From the IMG/VR virus record IMGVR_UViG_3300025327_001907, positions 1 to 54,401 of that record: 54,401 nucleotides of DNA. One strand, 5' to 3'. The position numbers and the translations under genes are program-made. Numbering within the stretch: position 1 is the stretch's first letter; each line of letters starts with the position of its first letter. Positions 26,796 to 34,078 of this stretch are shown here, piece after piece. The notes below the pieces were generated by a model. The model worked only from the letters and a program-made list of their open reading frames with translations. It did no database searches and was not told the DNA's origin. The DNA is from a virus.

Positions 26796-27178
26796 AAAAA
26801 ATCCTGCACGAGGTCGCTCACGTCGTTCTGAGCGACGAACGCACGGACGATTCCCAACGCCTGGCGTGCGCTGAGGTGTTTGCGGATGTGATCCTCGTCA
26901 GCCTCCGCGTTGAGAACCACCGCAGCCACCTTCGGCAGAGCCTTGGGCAGCTTGGTCACCATCTTCAACCCGATCTTGAGCGTGTCGCCGGGCGCCGAGT
27001 TCTCCGCCGCGCCGGTGAGAAGATCGAGGCTGTCTGTTGCAATCAGCTCGTCCACCACCACTTCAAGAACCCTCCCGAGGTTCTCCAGCGCGAGGGGCTT
27101 CTGGGTGAAGGTCTTGTCGCCGATATTCCATATCACGGGAGTCGGCGTCAGAACCTCAAGGTCACTCTGCGTGTTCAT
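26726..27178 (-). CDS. tail assembly chaperone (G-type product)
   Basis: A 150-aa helical protein (MNTQSDLEVLTPTPVIWNIG..) encoded just upstream of the tape measure gene. The C-terminal part contains the slippery heptamer. Reading straight through ends at 26726; a fraction of ribosomes would shift to the -1 frame. The short product binds the tape measure during tail assembly and is not part of the virion in known systems. Confidence 0.8.
   Translation of the reverse strand: MNTQSDLEVLTPTPVIWNIGDKTFTQKPLALENLGRVLEVVVDELIATDSLDLLTGAAENSAPGDTLKIGLKMVTKLPKALPKVAAVVLNAEADEDHIRKHLSARQALGIVRAFVAQNDVSDLVQDFLAIVQEFQTPPTAPTNGLHQPGA
26795..26801 (-). promoter_or_regulatory. programmed -1 ribosomal frameshift site, T TTT TTA
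   Basis: On the minus strand the zero frame reads GAT TTT TTA GCC, so T TTT TTA fits the X XXY YYZ heptamer in phase. The -1 frame is open for 175 codons after it. Leu128 (TTA) is the last zero-frame residue. Position and direction match the conserved G/GT frameshift of long-tailed phages. Confidence 0.85.
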
Positions 27179-27197
27179 CGTTTTCTCCTATCCCTCC

Positions 27198-27680
27198 CTA
27201 GACGGTCAACTTGACCGCCATCTTCTCCATCTCATCGGCGAGCGCGTCCTCCGCCTCGTCAACAGCGTCTTCCACGAACAGCGTGGGAGTCGGCTGGTTC
27301 ACGCCCTCGTGAACGAAATCCGCGTAGTCAACCCAGGAACCGACTTCAGAGACAATGTTGTCACCGTCCCAGCCAGCGGCCCGACTGGGGGCGCGGGCCG
27401 CGAGGTCGTTGTTCAATGCGCGATCGTGGTCATCGTCATGACTCGCGTCGGGCGGAGAGGCGTGAACGGAATTCATCAAACGGTGGGTTCGGATGTACCC
27501 GGAGGCGGCGGGTGGGGAACTGTAGACCCCCCGATCGAGGTTCTCCCGGACGATCTCCTGGACGCGGATGCCGGCCCGGCCCACCGCGGTCACGACGCTC
27601 TGGCGTTGGCGGATGCTCGCTCCGCGTAACGCGTCAGCGAAGGCCCTATCGCCCTTCCAGACGACCTGAAACGTCGCCAT
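27198..27680 (-). CDS. HK97 gp10-like head-tail/minor tail protein
   Basis: A 160-aa protein. The N-terminal MATFQVVWKGDRAFADALRG and the helix VVTAVGRAGIRVQEIVREN followed by SSPPAASGYIRTHRLMNSV are typical of gp10-like proteins (YIRTGRLRNS-type). The C-terminal part YADFVHEG..PTLFVEDAVDEAED also fits. Such proteins join the neck and tail tube. AAGGA ribosome site. It lies between the major tail protein side and the chaperones. Confidence 0.65.
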   Translation of the reverse strand: MATFQVVWKGDRAFADALRGASIRQRQSVVTAVGRAGIRVQEIVRENLDRGVYSSPPAASGYIRTHRLMNSVHASPPDASHDDDHDRALNNDLAARAPSRAAGWDGDNIVSEVGSWVDYADFVHEGVNQPTPTLFVEDAVDEAEDALADEMEKMAVKLTV

Positions 27681-27752
27681 TCCGAGTCCTTTGGAGAGGG
27701 GCGTACAGGCACCGACACGCAGTCCCGTACGCCCCGAGTTGCCGTGTTCGGC

Positions 27753-28106
27753 TTAGTGGATCGGGCCGAGGTTGGTCGCCAGGTGCGCCGCCTCGTCACC
27801 GAGCCCGCCGGCCAGCTCGGCCTGCGTCAGCGAGCCGATGGTCGCGATGATCTCGCGCTCCACGTGGGGCGCCATCGTCGCGATCTGCATCATGAGCTGG
27901 GCCGTGTGAGGGCCGCAGCGCTCACCCAGCCGGTCGCGGGCGTTCGCGGTGTTCTGTGCGATGTTGGCGAAGCGCACGACGGTGGCGACCGCCGCGAAGA
28001 ACACGCACTCAGCGTCGCTGAGAGTCGCGTCGTCGGCCTCGAAACGATCGGCAACCGCATCGAGGTCGTCGTTGTCCGTCATCACCACTGCTGCTGCCAA
28101 AGCCAT
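27753..28106 (-). CDS. hypothetical protein of the tail module
   Basis: A 117-aa, Ala-rich helical protein with a good GGAGG ribosome site, directly downstream of the major tail protein gene. Helices such as AECVFFAAVATVVRFANIAQ and ERCGPHTAQLMMQIATMAP are evident. No family recognised. Confidence 0.6.
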   Translation of the reverse strand: MALAAAVVMTDNDDLDAVADRFEADDATLSDAECVFFAAVATVVRFANIAQNTANARDRLGERCGPHTAQLMMQIATMAPHVEREIIATIGSLTQAELAGGLGDEAAHLATNLGPIH

Positions 28107-28141
28107 GACTGTGCCTCCTTCGGGCTATGCCCGGTTGTTCC

Positions 28142-28759
28142 CTATGCGTATCGCTCCACTCCGACCTGGAAGAGCGTCGAGGTATCAGCGCGCGTCAGGT
28201 CAGCGATGGCCTTGTACGTACACTTCATGAGCTGGTCGCCCGACTTCGTGAAGCGGAGCGCCGCAGCCTCGCTCTGGTACGCGCGGAAGAGCATCACGTA
28301 CTGGTAACGGATGGTTCCGACTCCGTTGCTCGGAGCGGGGCCGTAGGCCGGGGTCACCAGCGTGACTGACTGCAAAGTGACCTCGCCGCTGCCGCGGCCA
28401 CCCTCGAAGATGTCCTTGCTTTGCGATCCTTCGCTCGGAGCCGCGTTCGTTGTCACCGCCACGAGGGTGTGCAAGAAGTCCTGGATGTTTGCATTCACCA
28501 GCTCCTTCATGGTGAATTCGAGCTGCGCCGACTCTTCGGTGGCGAAGACCGCCACGGGAGCGAGCGACTGTTCGGCCGGCACCTCGAAGTACGTGACCTC
28601 GTAGGTGAAGACAGCCTCGCCCTCAGTCAGTCCGACTTCCACGCCGGTCGGCGGAACGCCCGAACCATCGAGGTTGAGGGCCTGACCCGCCGTGGGCGGC
28701 GTGGTTCCCATGTAGATCCTGGCTGCTCCGACCCTGATGTTGGCCGCATTCAACGCCAT
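28142..28759 (-). CDS. major tail (tube) protein
   Basis: A 205-aa beta-rich protein, MALNAANIRVGAARIYMGTT.., with the N-terminal arm and strand pattern of siphovirus tail tube proteins (GVEVGLTEGEAVFTYEVTYF; QLEFTMKELVNANIQDFL). The ATG at 28759 has AGGAG 9 bases upstream; an ATG two codons earlier (28765) would leave only 3 bases and is less likely. It sits upstream of the chaperone pair and tape measure, as in most siphoviruses, and should be the most abundant tail protein. Confidence 0.75.
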   Translation of the reverse strand: MALNAANIRVGAARIYMGTTPPTAGQALNLDGSGVPPTGVEVGLTEGEAVFTYEVTYFEVPAEQSLAPVAVFATEESAQLEFTMKELVNANIQDFLHTLVAVTTNAAPSEGSQSKDIFEGGRGSGEVTLQSVTLVTPAYGPAPSNGVGTIRYQYVMLFRAYQSEAAALRFTKSGDQLMKCTYKAIADLTRADTSTLFQVGVERYA

Positions 28760-28771
28760 GATCATTCACTC

Positions 28772-29206
28772 CTAGCTCGCCCGGAGATGATCCAGGCACA
28801 ACCTGTAACCAAGCCGGAGAGCGTACTCCTCGTCACTGACCCGGCCGCGACTTTCATTAGGGTCGCGTTGTGCCCAGAACTCCATCGCCATCTGGGCCTG
28901 GCACCGCTTACTCCCGCGGAGAAACGGCTCGATTATGGCTAGGAGGTTGATGGCTTCTTGCCCATACACCCTCCAGTTCCATTGCCGACGCCACCCGCGA
29001 ACGATCCGCGAAACGGCGTTGTTGCTCTGTATAGAACCACCGAACGTGGCACAGAAATCAAGCAGTGCCATATCCGTATTCGTCACGGAGATTTCCAATC
29101 GGAAAGTTCGCTCCGTCGTTCTTCCGGTACCTCCCTGCCGAACCTGAATGCAGCCTTCACCGTCAAACAAACCGGCGAGGTAGGCCACACGTTCACGAAG
29201 GGCCAT
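28772..29206 (-). CDS. LAGLIDADG-type homing endonuclease (free-standing)
   Basis: A 144-aa protein with YLAGLFDGEGCIQV near residue 9, a LAGLIDADG helix with the catalytic acidic pair, followed by beta strands (FRLEISVTNTDMALLDF) and a typical helix LLAIIEPFLRG. A single motif means it would act as a dimer. It is inserted between the gene at 29219 and the major tail protein gene. GGAGG ribosome site overlapping the previous stop. It is a selfish mobile gene with no structural role. Confidence 0.85.
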   Translation of the reverse strand: MALRERVAYLAGLFDGEGCIQVRQGGTGRTTERTFRLEISVTNTDMALLDFCATFGGSIQSNNAVSRIVRGWRRQWNWRVYGQEAINLLAIIEPFLRGSKRCQAQMAMEFWAQRDPNESRGRVSDEEYALRLGYRLCLDHLRAS

Positions 29207-29218
29207 CTCATTTGCCTC

Positions 29219-29575
29219 CTAGTCCGAGCCCGTCTCGCGCGCGCTAGGCGCGTCAGAGGCGGAGACTCGACTGGTTCGCCGGCGCCCGTCACTCGCCCTG
29301 TTGGACGGCGTAGACGCTTCCAACGGCGCCGGTTCCGCGGAAGGAACTTCCAGATCCAGTGCCGGCGCTCGCTTAACGGGCGGCGGGGGCGGCGTCCAGA
29401 CCGACAGGTGCGGGCCGTGAACCCACCGCTCGAAGAACCACTCGCGATCGGATTCATCGATCTCGAATGGCTCCCTGTAAGGCACGAAATATGCCGTGCC
29501 GTCAGGGGTGGTGACGTTATGCCTCTGGATGCCGTCCGGCGGACTGTAGACCACCGTCAGCTTGCCCCGAGCCAT
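29219..29575 (-). CDS. small hypothetical protein of the neck/tail module
   Basis: A 118-aa protein. A beta-rich N-terminal domain (MARGKLTVVYSPPDGIQRHN..GTAYFVPYREPFEIDESDREWF) is followed by a disordered Pro/Ala/Ser/Thr-rich tail. It starts with GGGAGGTG upstream, and one copy of the AGGGGGCACAA-like late motif lies 57 bases before the ATG. Confidence 0.55.
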   Translation of the reverse strand: MARGKLTVVYSPPDGIQRHNVTTPDGTAYFVPYREPFEIDESDREWFFERWVHGPHLSVWTPPPPPVKRAPALDLEVPSAEPAPLEASTPSNRASDGRRRTSRVSASDAPSARETGSD

Positions 29576-29631
29576 GAATTCACCTCCCAGTCGGATTCAG
29601 ATTATGATCCGGCGGTGCCGTCCGCAAATTA

Positions 29632-29642
29632 TTGTGCCCCCC
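29632..29642 (-). promoter_or_regulatory. late-module motif copy 1 (variant)
   Basis: Coding-strand GGGGGGCACAA, continued by TAATTTGCGG, just after the stop of the tail-terminator-like gene and 57 bases before the ATG at 29575. One mismatch to the consensus AGGGGGCACAA shared by four other sites. Confidence 0.5.
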
Positions 29643-29643
29643 G

Positions 29644-30105
29644 CTAAGAGGGCAATTCCTGGCGATCCGCCACCTTGCAGTGATAGAGCGCCCGGCCATG
29701 CCAGACCTTCTGGTCGATGTCGTAGCTTCGCGTCGCGGGGCCGTCCTGGAGACAGAACCAGGCCATCAAGCCCGTTCCATCGCCCGGATTGGTGGAAAGG
29801 TCGAAATTGTCAAGGAGGGCGCGGACGCGATCTTCGATCTGGTCAACCACGTCGGAGGTGGCGTCCCGGCCCCAGACGTGGACTTCGCACCGAATGTCGC
29901 GAATGACGTTCGTCTGTTGAGAACCGTCCCCTACGTCCTGGGTCTTGTTGAAGCTCACCCAGTATTGGTTTCTGAGGGCCGCCTCGCTGTGAAACTGCAC
30001 CTGTGTCTGGTAGACGTGAGGGTCGGTCTCGTCGGCGCCGAGCAGATCGCGGAGCTGCGTGTCTCCCGTGAGGCGCGTGAAGATCGATCTATACAACGGC
30101 AGCAT
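29644..30105 (-). CDS. tail terminator / completion protein candidate
   Basis: A 153-aa protein, MLPLYRSIFTRLTGDTQLRDLLG.., with DPHVYQTQVQ and the C-terminal SYDIDQKVWHGRALYHCKVAD. The order (an initial helix containing a G-D/L-loop, central strands RDIRCEVHVWG, and an RVRALLDN helix) fits DUF3168/gpU-type tail terminators that cap the tube. Its place between the connector genes and the major tail gene agrees. Confidence 0.6.
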   Translation of the reverse strand: MLPLYRSIFTRLTGDTQLRDLLGADETDPHVYQTQVQFHSEAALRNQYWVSFNKTQDVGDGSQQTNVIRDIRCEVHVWGRDATSDVVDQIEDRVRALLDNFDLSTNPGDGTGLMAWFCLQDGPATRSYDIDQKVWHGRALYHCKVADRQELPS

Positions 30106-30116
30106 CGTTCACCCCT

Positions 30117-30329
30117 CTACTGCGGCCGCCAGGCGAAGCTGTCGGTGAAACAGACCTCAAACGTGCCGGTGGCGGTGGTCAAGAGAAGCCGGTACATATG
30201 CAGCCCCTCGTACGCACTGTGATCGATACAGATCGACTGCACCTTCCCGAGCCCCTGTCCGGCGAACGAGGCGTTCTTGCCGACCACGAACTGGCCGCCG
30301 ACGAATTCCACTGACTGGGCATGGATCAC
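30117..30329 (-). CDS. small hypothetical protein
   Basis: A 70-aa, mostly beta-strand protein (MIHAQSVEFVGGQFVVGKNA; LLLTTATGTFEVCFTD). It lies 11 bases upstream of the tail-terminator candidate and has GGGAGGTTGCC before the ATG. Function not recognised. Confidence 0.55.
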   Translation of the reverse strand: MIHAQSVEFVGGQFVVGKNASFAGQGLGKVQSICIDHSAYEGLHMYRLLLTTATGTFEVCFTDSFAWRPQ

Positions 30330-30355
30330 TAGGCAACCTCCCTGCTGGGAGTTAC

Positions 30356-30745
30356 CTATCCACCCGGAACGTGGATAGCCGCGACCCGCGCGTTGGCACT
30401 TACCGCGTCGTAGTTGACGAACACGAACCCGGCCGGGTTGGACTGATTGAAGAGCAAAGGCGGGAACGGCCCCAGCACTCCGACGGTATCGACTGCGACG
30501 GTCAAAGTCAGGTCGCCCGTGCGGCTGTACGGGTCGGCAACAGACACAACCGTGACGACCGTCTCCTGTACAGATGCGCCGCCAAACCCGTTGATGAACA
30601 ACAGGATCGTGCGGCCGAAGGCGTTGCTGAATTGTCCGTCGTTAGCCGCCACGGGGGCGGCGATAGTTGCGGTGACGCCGCCGGAGCCCGCACCTCCGAC
30701 AAGATTGATCGCAGCGTTCGTGATGGCGATGGTATCGCGAGCCAT
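30356..30745 (-). CDS. virion-associated hypothetical protein
   Basis: A 129-aa Gly/Ala/Val/Thr-rich protein with beta-strand repeats (VVTVVSVADPYSRTGDLTLT) and an N-terminal region MARDTIAITNAAINLVGGAG. Composition and position suggest a small structural or decoration protein. No family recognised. Confidence 0.5.
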   Translation of the reverse strand: MARDTIAITNAAINLVGGAGSGGVTATIAAPVAANDGQFSNAFGRTILLFINGFGGASVQETVVTVVSVADPYSRTGDLTLTVAVDTVGVLGPFPPLLFNQSNPAGFVFVNYDAVSANARVAAIHVPGG

Positions 30746-30766
30746 AGCAGTCGCTCCTGAGATCGC

Positions 30767-30898
30767 CTAGCGAAATGCCGGGCACTTCATCGGACGTGGT
30801 TCGGGTTGACGCACCTGTCGCGCCACGCCGTTCCGCATCTCGACACGCTTCGAGTCGGGCTTCCCCTTAACGCTTGGAGCCGCAAGGCGCCTAGCCAT
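30767..30898 (-). CDS. very small basic protein
   Basis: A 43-aa protein (MARRLAAPSVKGKPDSKRVE..) with a clear GGGAGGTG ribosome site 8 bases before the ATG. It fills the gap between the connector gene and the 129-aa gene. It is Arg/Lys-rich with one Cys near the end. A late-motif copy lies 52 bases before its start. Small size limits the confidence. Confidence 0.55.
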   Translation of the reverse strand: MARRLAAPSVKGKPDSKRVEMRNGVARQVRQPEPRPMKCPAFR

Positions 30899-30949
30899 CG
30901 GTTTCCACCTCCCTGAAATATTAGAGCATCACGGGCCGTTCAGTAGCAG

Positions 30950-30960
30950 TTGTGCCCCCT
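30950..30960 (-). promoter_or_regulatory. late-module motif copy 2
   Basis: Coding-strand AGGGGGCACAA overlapping the TAG stop of the head-tail adaptor gene; it lies 52 bases before the 43-aa gene. Exact match to the four-copy 11-mer. Confidence 0.55.
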
Positions 30961-31366
30961 AGGGTTTGTCCCCCTTCTGGGCAAACTGGGAGCTTTCCTG
31001 GCTGTACGCCTCGACGCGGAGGAGTTGGTGGTGCCCCCGGCCGGCTTCATCCAGCACCGCAAACACGCGGTAGACCCGCAAAGGACTCGTGCCTTCTTCT
31101 TCGATCAGGTCGTCGAGCTGTGCGTCCACCGCGTTCGTCGTGTCCCCGAGCCACAGGCGGAACTCGTCCTGCCGAAACAGACCGCCACGGACGGGCCGTT
31201 CGCCGGGGGGCGGGAGATTGGACAGCACGTGCGCCTGGATTGCCCCAGGAACACCAGACGCGATCGTGACAGACGTGGCCTCACTGGCGGAGCCACTGGG
31301 AGAGACCACGCGTTGCCGGCGCTTGATGGTGAACGTGCGGTTCATCCCGAGGAGTCGGCGCACCAT
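30959..31366 (-). CDS. head-tail adaptor (head closure) protein candidate
   Basis: A 135-aa protein with an N-terminal basic strand FTIKRRQRVVSPSGSASEATSV and a C-terminal RVYRVFAVLDEAGRGHHQLLRVEAYSQ, the beta-barrel pattern of phage head-tail joining proteins (gp16/SPP1-like family). The position directly after the connector gene supports it. Confidence 0.55.
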   Translation of the reverse strand: MVRRLLGMNRTFTIKRRQRVVSPSGSASEATSVTIASGVPGAIQAHVLSNLPPPGERPVRGGLFRQDEFRLWLGDTTNAVDAQLDDLIEEEGTSPLRVYRVFAVLDEAGRGHHQLLRVEAYSQESSQFAQKGDKP

Positions 31367-31378
31367 TGGACAAGCCCC

Positions 31379-32269
31379 CTAGCGCAAGGAGATGTGCTTG
31401 TAGCCGTAGAGAATGTCGGCCGCGACTGTTGGAACGAACGGGAACCCTCCAAGGCCACGTCCATCATCCGCAGAGCCGTAGGTGACGCTATAGCTGCCGA
31501 TTACGAAGCTCCGCACACCCGTGGCCCCTTCCTCACTCTGCTGGCGGGCCGCGATGATGCTGCCCACGATCATCGCCACGGCAAGCTGGACTTCGTAGGG
31601 GATGGCGAGCGTCAGCTTCGACAGTACGGCGCCGGCGGTGTGCTGGGCGGCGTGGATGCCGTTCGTGGCCACGTCTCGGATGACGGTGACAGTGTTACCG
31701 TCCACGATCGCAATAACCCACATCGACTCATCACCGAAACGGATCACGTCGTCCACGGCCAGGCCCGCCGTCGTACTCACGTCGAACGTAGTGTCATCAG
31801 CGTCGATGGTGTTGGTTAGCGTGATGGCTTGAGCTGCGAAGGCGCCGTAGCCCGTCTTGTAGGTGATGTCGGCCACGACCTCGATAAGGCCGAGTGAAAT
31901 CAGCTCCGCGGTCAGGGGGATGGCCGTGGCAAGAGAGACCACCTCGACATAGCCGAGACGGCTGTTAACGAACAGATCGGAGAGCCGGATGTCCGCGCGC
32001 TGCCCGGAACCGATGTGAATCGTGAAAGATTTCACGGCGTTGATCGGGATCGGCGTGTTGTCGGGGTAGAGACGGCGGGTATCCGTCCACATATGGCGCT
32101 CGGTCAGCGCGGCGAGATCGAATGTGATACCAGCGTAGTTGTCCGCGATCCGGCTCGCCTGTCGGATGTAGTCCTCAAGCTGCGGGTCAGTGATGCCGGT
32201 CAAATCCATCCCGGTCAAGTAATCCCGGAAATTCTGGGCCGTAATGTACGGTGTGCCTACAAGTGCCAT
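31379..32269 (-). CDS. head-tail connector protein with an inserted beta domain
   Basis: A 296-aa protein. The N-terminal part (ITAQNFRDYL..ITDPQLEDYIRQASRIADNYAG) is the helical bundle of gp6/gp15-type connectors, and the C-terminal helices (IPYEVQLAVAMIVGSIIAARQ) complete it. Between them (about 165-225) is an extra beta domain, TFDVSTTAGLAVDDVIRFGD..ESMWVIAIVDGN, closely resembling a segment in the virion protein at 37746-38453. The start has no obvious ribosome site because the HNH gene ends right before it. Confidence 0.65.
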   Translation of the reverse strand: MALVGTPYITAQNFRDYLTGMDLTGITDPQLEDYIRQASRIADNYAGITFDLAALTERHMWTDTRRLYPDNTPIPINAVKSFTIHIGSGQRADIRLSDLFVNSRLGYVEVVSLATAIPLTAELISLGLIEVVADITYKTGYGAFAAQAITLTNTIDADDTTFDVSTTAGLAVDDVIRFGDESMWVIAIVDGNTVTVIRDVATNGIHAAQHTAGAVLSKLTLAIPYEVQLAVAMIVGSIIAARQQSEEGATGVRSFVIGSYSVTYGSADDGRGLGGFPFVPTVAADILYGYKHISLR

Positions 32270-32275
32270 GTTGGT

Positions 32276-32689
32276 TTATGCGACCGCGCGTACGCGGCGC
32301 CTCCGTTCCCGAGTTCGTGCGTAGTGACACGTCTTGCATCGCCGGTGGCCGTCGCGTTCGACGATGGTGTTTTGCTTTGTGTAAAGGTGATCCGAAGGGC
32401 ACTTTGTCTTTCGTTTTTGCCAGGCCGCACCGCCAGCAAGTGTGTTGCAGCGTAGGTGTGAGAAGGCGATGTTCTCTAGGTTGAAGAAGTTTGCCTTCGG
32501 ATCGGGAGCGGATTGCCAGGGAGCCTTGTGCTCGATGGACAGGTCGTCCACGCCCTCGATTCGCTGGCCGCAGCGGAAGCAGTTTCCCCGACCCGATTCT
32601 TGGGCGAATTGTAGTAGCAACATCCGTTGTAGTCGATAATTCGCCGACGTGTACCGTGCGCCTAAAAGACGAGACTTTTTATCGCTCAT
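32276..32689 (-). CDS. HNH homing endonuclease (free-standing)
   Basis: A 137-aa protein. CFRCGQRIEG near residue 37, SIEHKAPWQ (the His-containing motif) and NIAFSHLRCN give the ordered Cys2-His-Asn core of HNH nucleases. A C-terminal Cys-pair finger (CPSDH..CKTCHYARTRERR) is DNA-binding. It sits between the capsid gene and the connector gene, and is a probable mobile insertion. AGGGG ribosome site. Confidence 0.85.
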   Translation of the reverse strand: MSDKKSRLLGARYTSANYRLQRMLLLQFAQESGRGNCFRCGQRIEGVDDLSIEHKAPWQSAPDPKANFFNLENIAFSHLRCNTLAGGAAWQKRKTKCPSDHLYTKQNTIVERDGHRRCKTCHYARTRERRRRVRAVA

Positions 32690-32710
32690 CGTTGACCCCT
32701 GAGACGAACA

Positions 32711-32742
32711 GAGCGGGTCACCGTCCGGGTGGTGACCCGCTC
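32711..32742 (-). terminator. hairpin downstream of the major capsid protein gene
   Basis: Perfect 12-bp stem (GAGCGGGTCACC/GGTGACCCGCTC) with an 8-base loop, 30 bases after the capsid stop codon. It lacks a clear U-run (TGTTCGTC follows), so it may act as a partial terminator, an mRNA stabiliser or both. It separates high-level capsid expression from the HNH and connector genes. Confidence 0.6.
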
Positions 32743-32771
32743 ATACACTCCGGTTCAGGTTCCACTCACGC

Positions 32772-34052
32772 TTAGAGCGTGGTCGGGACGCGGAGCTTCG
32801 CGATGAAGTTCGGCACGCGAACGGCCAGACCGTTCATGTACACGAGCAGGTACAGCTTCGTGAGCGCGCCCGTGACACCGAACGGCAGCTCGATGACGGT
32901 CGGGGAGTCAGAGCCCAGGTAGGGCACCGCGACCACGGACTCGTCGAGCACGAAGGAGTCGCGCACCGAGATGGCGTTCGCCGTGTAAGCCGCCCAGTCG
33001 GCGCCCGGCACCGGCACCAGCGGCACCTCGCCCGAACCCGGCATGTAGGTCGCGATCACCCGCGGCAGACCGGGCACGACCTCGACGCGCTCGCTGTCCA
33101 CGAATCGGCGGAACGGCTGGAGCTGGTTGGCCAGCACCACGTTGTCGGAAGCGTGGATCAGGACGACCGAGGCGCGGCCGCCGTTGTTGACGATCAGGTT
33201 GTCGGTGCGACCGAGGGCCTCCAAGATGGTGTCCGTACCCAGCTCGCGAATGTTCGCGGCCGGGACGGTGCGCCGGAGACCGTCGTGGGCGTTCGCGTCG
33301 AACGGGCCGTCGTTGTCCGCGCCACCGGCGGGGGCGCTGGCGTTGCCCTGAAGGAGCGTCTGCTGACATCGAGCCGCGAGCGACTCGACGCCGAAGTTGA
33401 TCTCCATCTGCTCCGCGTTCCAGCCCATGCCGCCGGCCCGCACCGCGAGCTGCTCCTTCATCGAGGTGCCCACGCGCACTGCCAGCACAGCGATGTTCGT
33501 GGTTGCCCGCGTGTACACGCCGGTGCTGTCCGGCACGGTGGCCGTCTCAGCGATGTACGCCGGCGTGGGCCGCGCGTCAACGCGCTGGAAGGTGTGAACG
33601 AGACCGTTCGCCGGCACCTTGTCCAGCCTCGCGAACACCGGGAAGCGGCGCACAAACGAGGCGTAGATGAGGGGCTCCAGATCCTGTCGGATCAGGGCCG
33701 CGCCACCGGCGGCGTCGAGGAACTTGCTCGTGAAGTCGTCCTGCGCGAGCTTCTGTCGAGCCTCCGAAGTCCACTCGGAGATCGGGATGCCGGCGCCCTG
33801 CGCCGATCCGAACTCCGCCTGGTCGGCGATGGCCGCCTTCAGTTCAGCCGGAGGCAGCAGGAGCGCCTTCGCGCGGGTCTCCATGATCTGGCGACGCCGC
33901 GAGTGGACGACGATCGCGTCCTGTCCGCCCTCCGCGTGAAGCGTGGGCGGTGGCGCGTTTTCATCCGGCGCAGGGGGCTGTGCCAGCTTCTCGATGTCGT
34001 TCAGCACCTCGCGCAGGCGGTCGGCGTACTGAGAAAGATCCGGTGTCGCCAT
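32772..34052 (-). CDS. major capsid protein, HK97 fold
   Basis: A 426-aa protein. The N-terminal 100 residues form a helical delta-like region (DLSQYADRLREVLNDIEKLA). The HK97 core follows: FLDAAGGAALIRQDLEPLIYASFVRRFPVFARL, an A-domain VGTSMKEQLAVRAGG.., NGGRASVVLIHASDNVVL, and the C-terminal strand SDSPTVIELPFGVTGALTKL. It is encoded next to the prohead protease, which probably removes the N-terminal region. A late-motif copy lies 108 bases upstream and a stable hairpin follows the gene, consistent with high expression. Confidence 0.88.
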   Translation of the reverse strand: MATPDLSQYADRLREVLNDIEKLAQPPAPDENAPPPTLHAEGGQDAIVVHSRRRQIMETRAKALLLPPAELKAAIADQAEFGSAQGAGIPISEWTSEARQKLAQDDFTSKFLDAAGGAALIRQDLEPLIYASFVRRFPVFARLDKVPANGLVHTFQRVDARPTPAYIAETATVPDSTGVYTRATTNIAVLAVRVGTSMKEQLAVRAGGMGWNAEQMEINFGVESLAARCQQTLLQGNASAPAGGADNDGPFDANAHDGLRRTVPAANIRELGTDTILEALGRTDNLIVNNGGRASVVLIHASDNVVLANQLQPFRRFVDSERVEVVPGLPRVIATYMPGSGEVPLVPVPGADWAAYTANAISVRDSFVLDESVVAVPYLGSDSPTVIELPFGVTGALTKLYLLVYMNGLAVRVPNFIAKLRVPTTL

Positions 34053-34078
34053 GATCGTACTCCTTCTGGGTTTCGACC

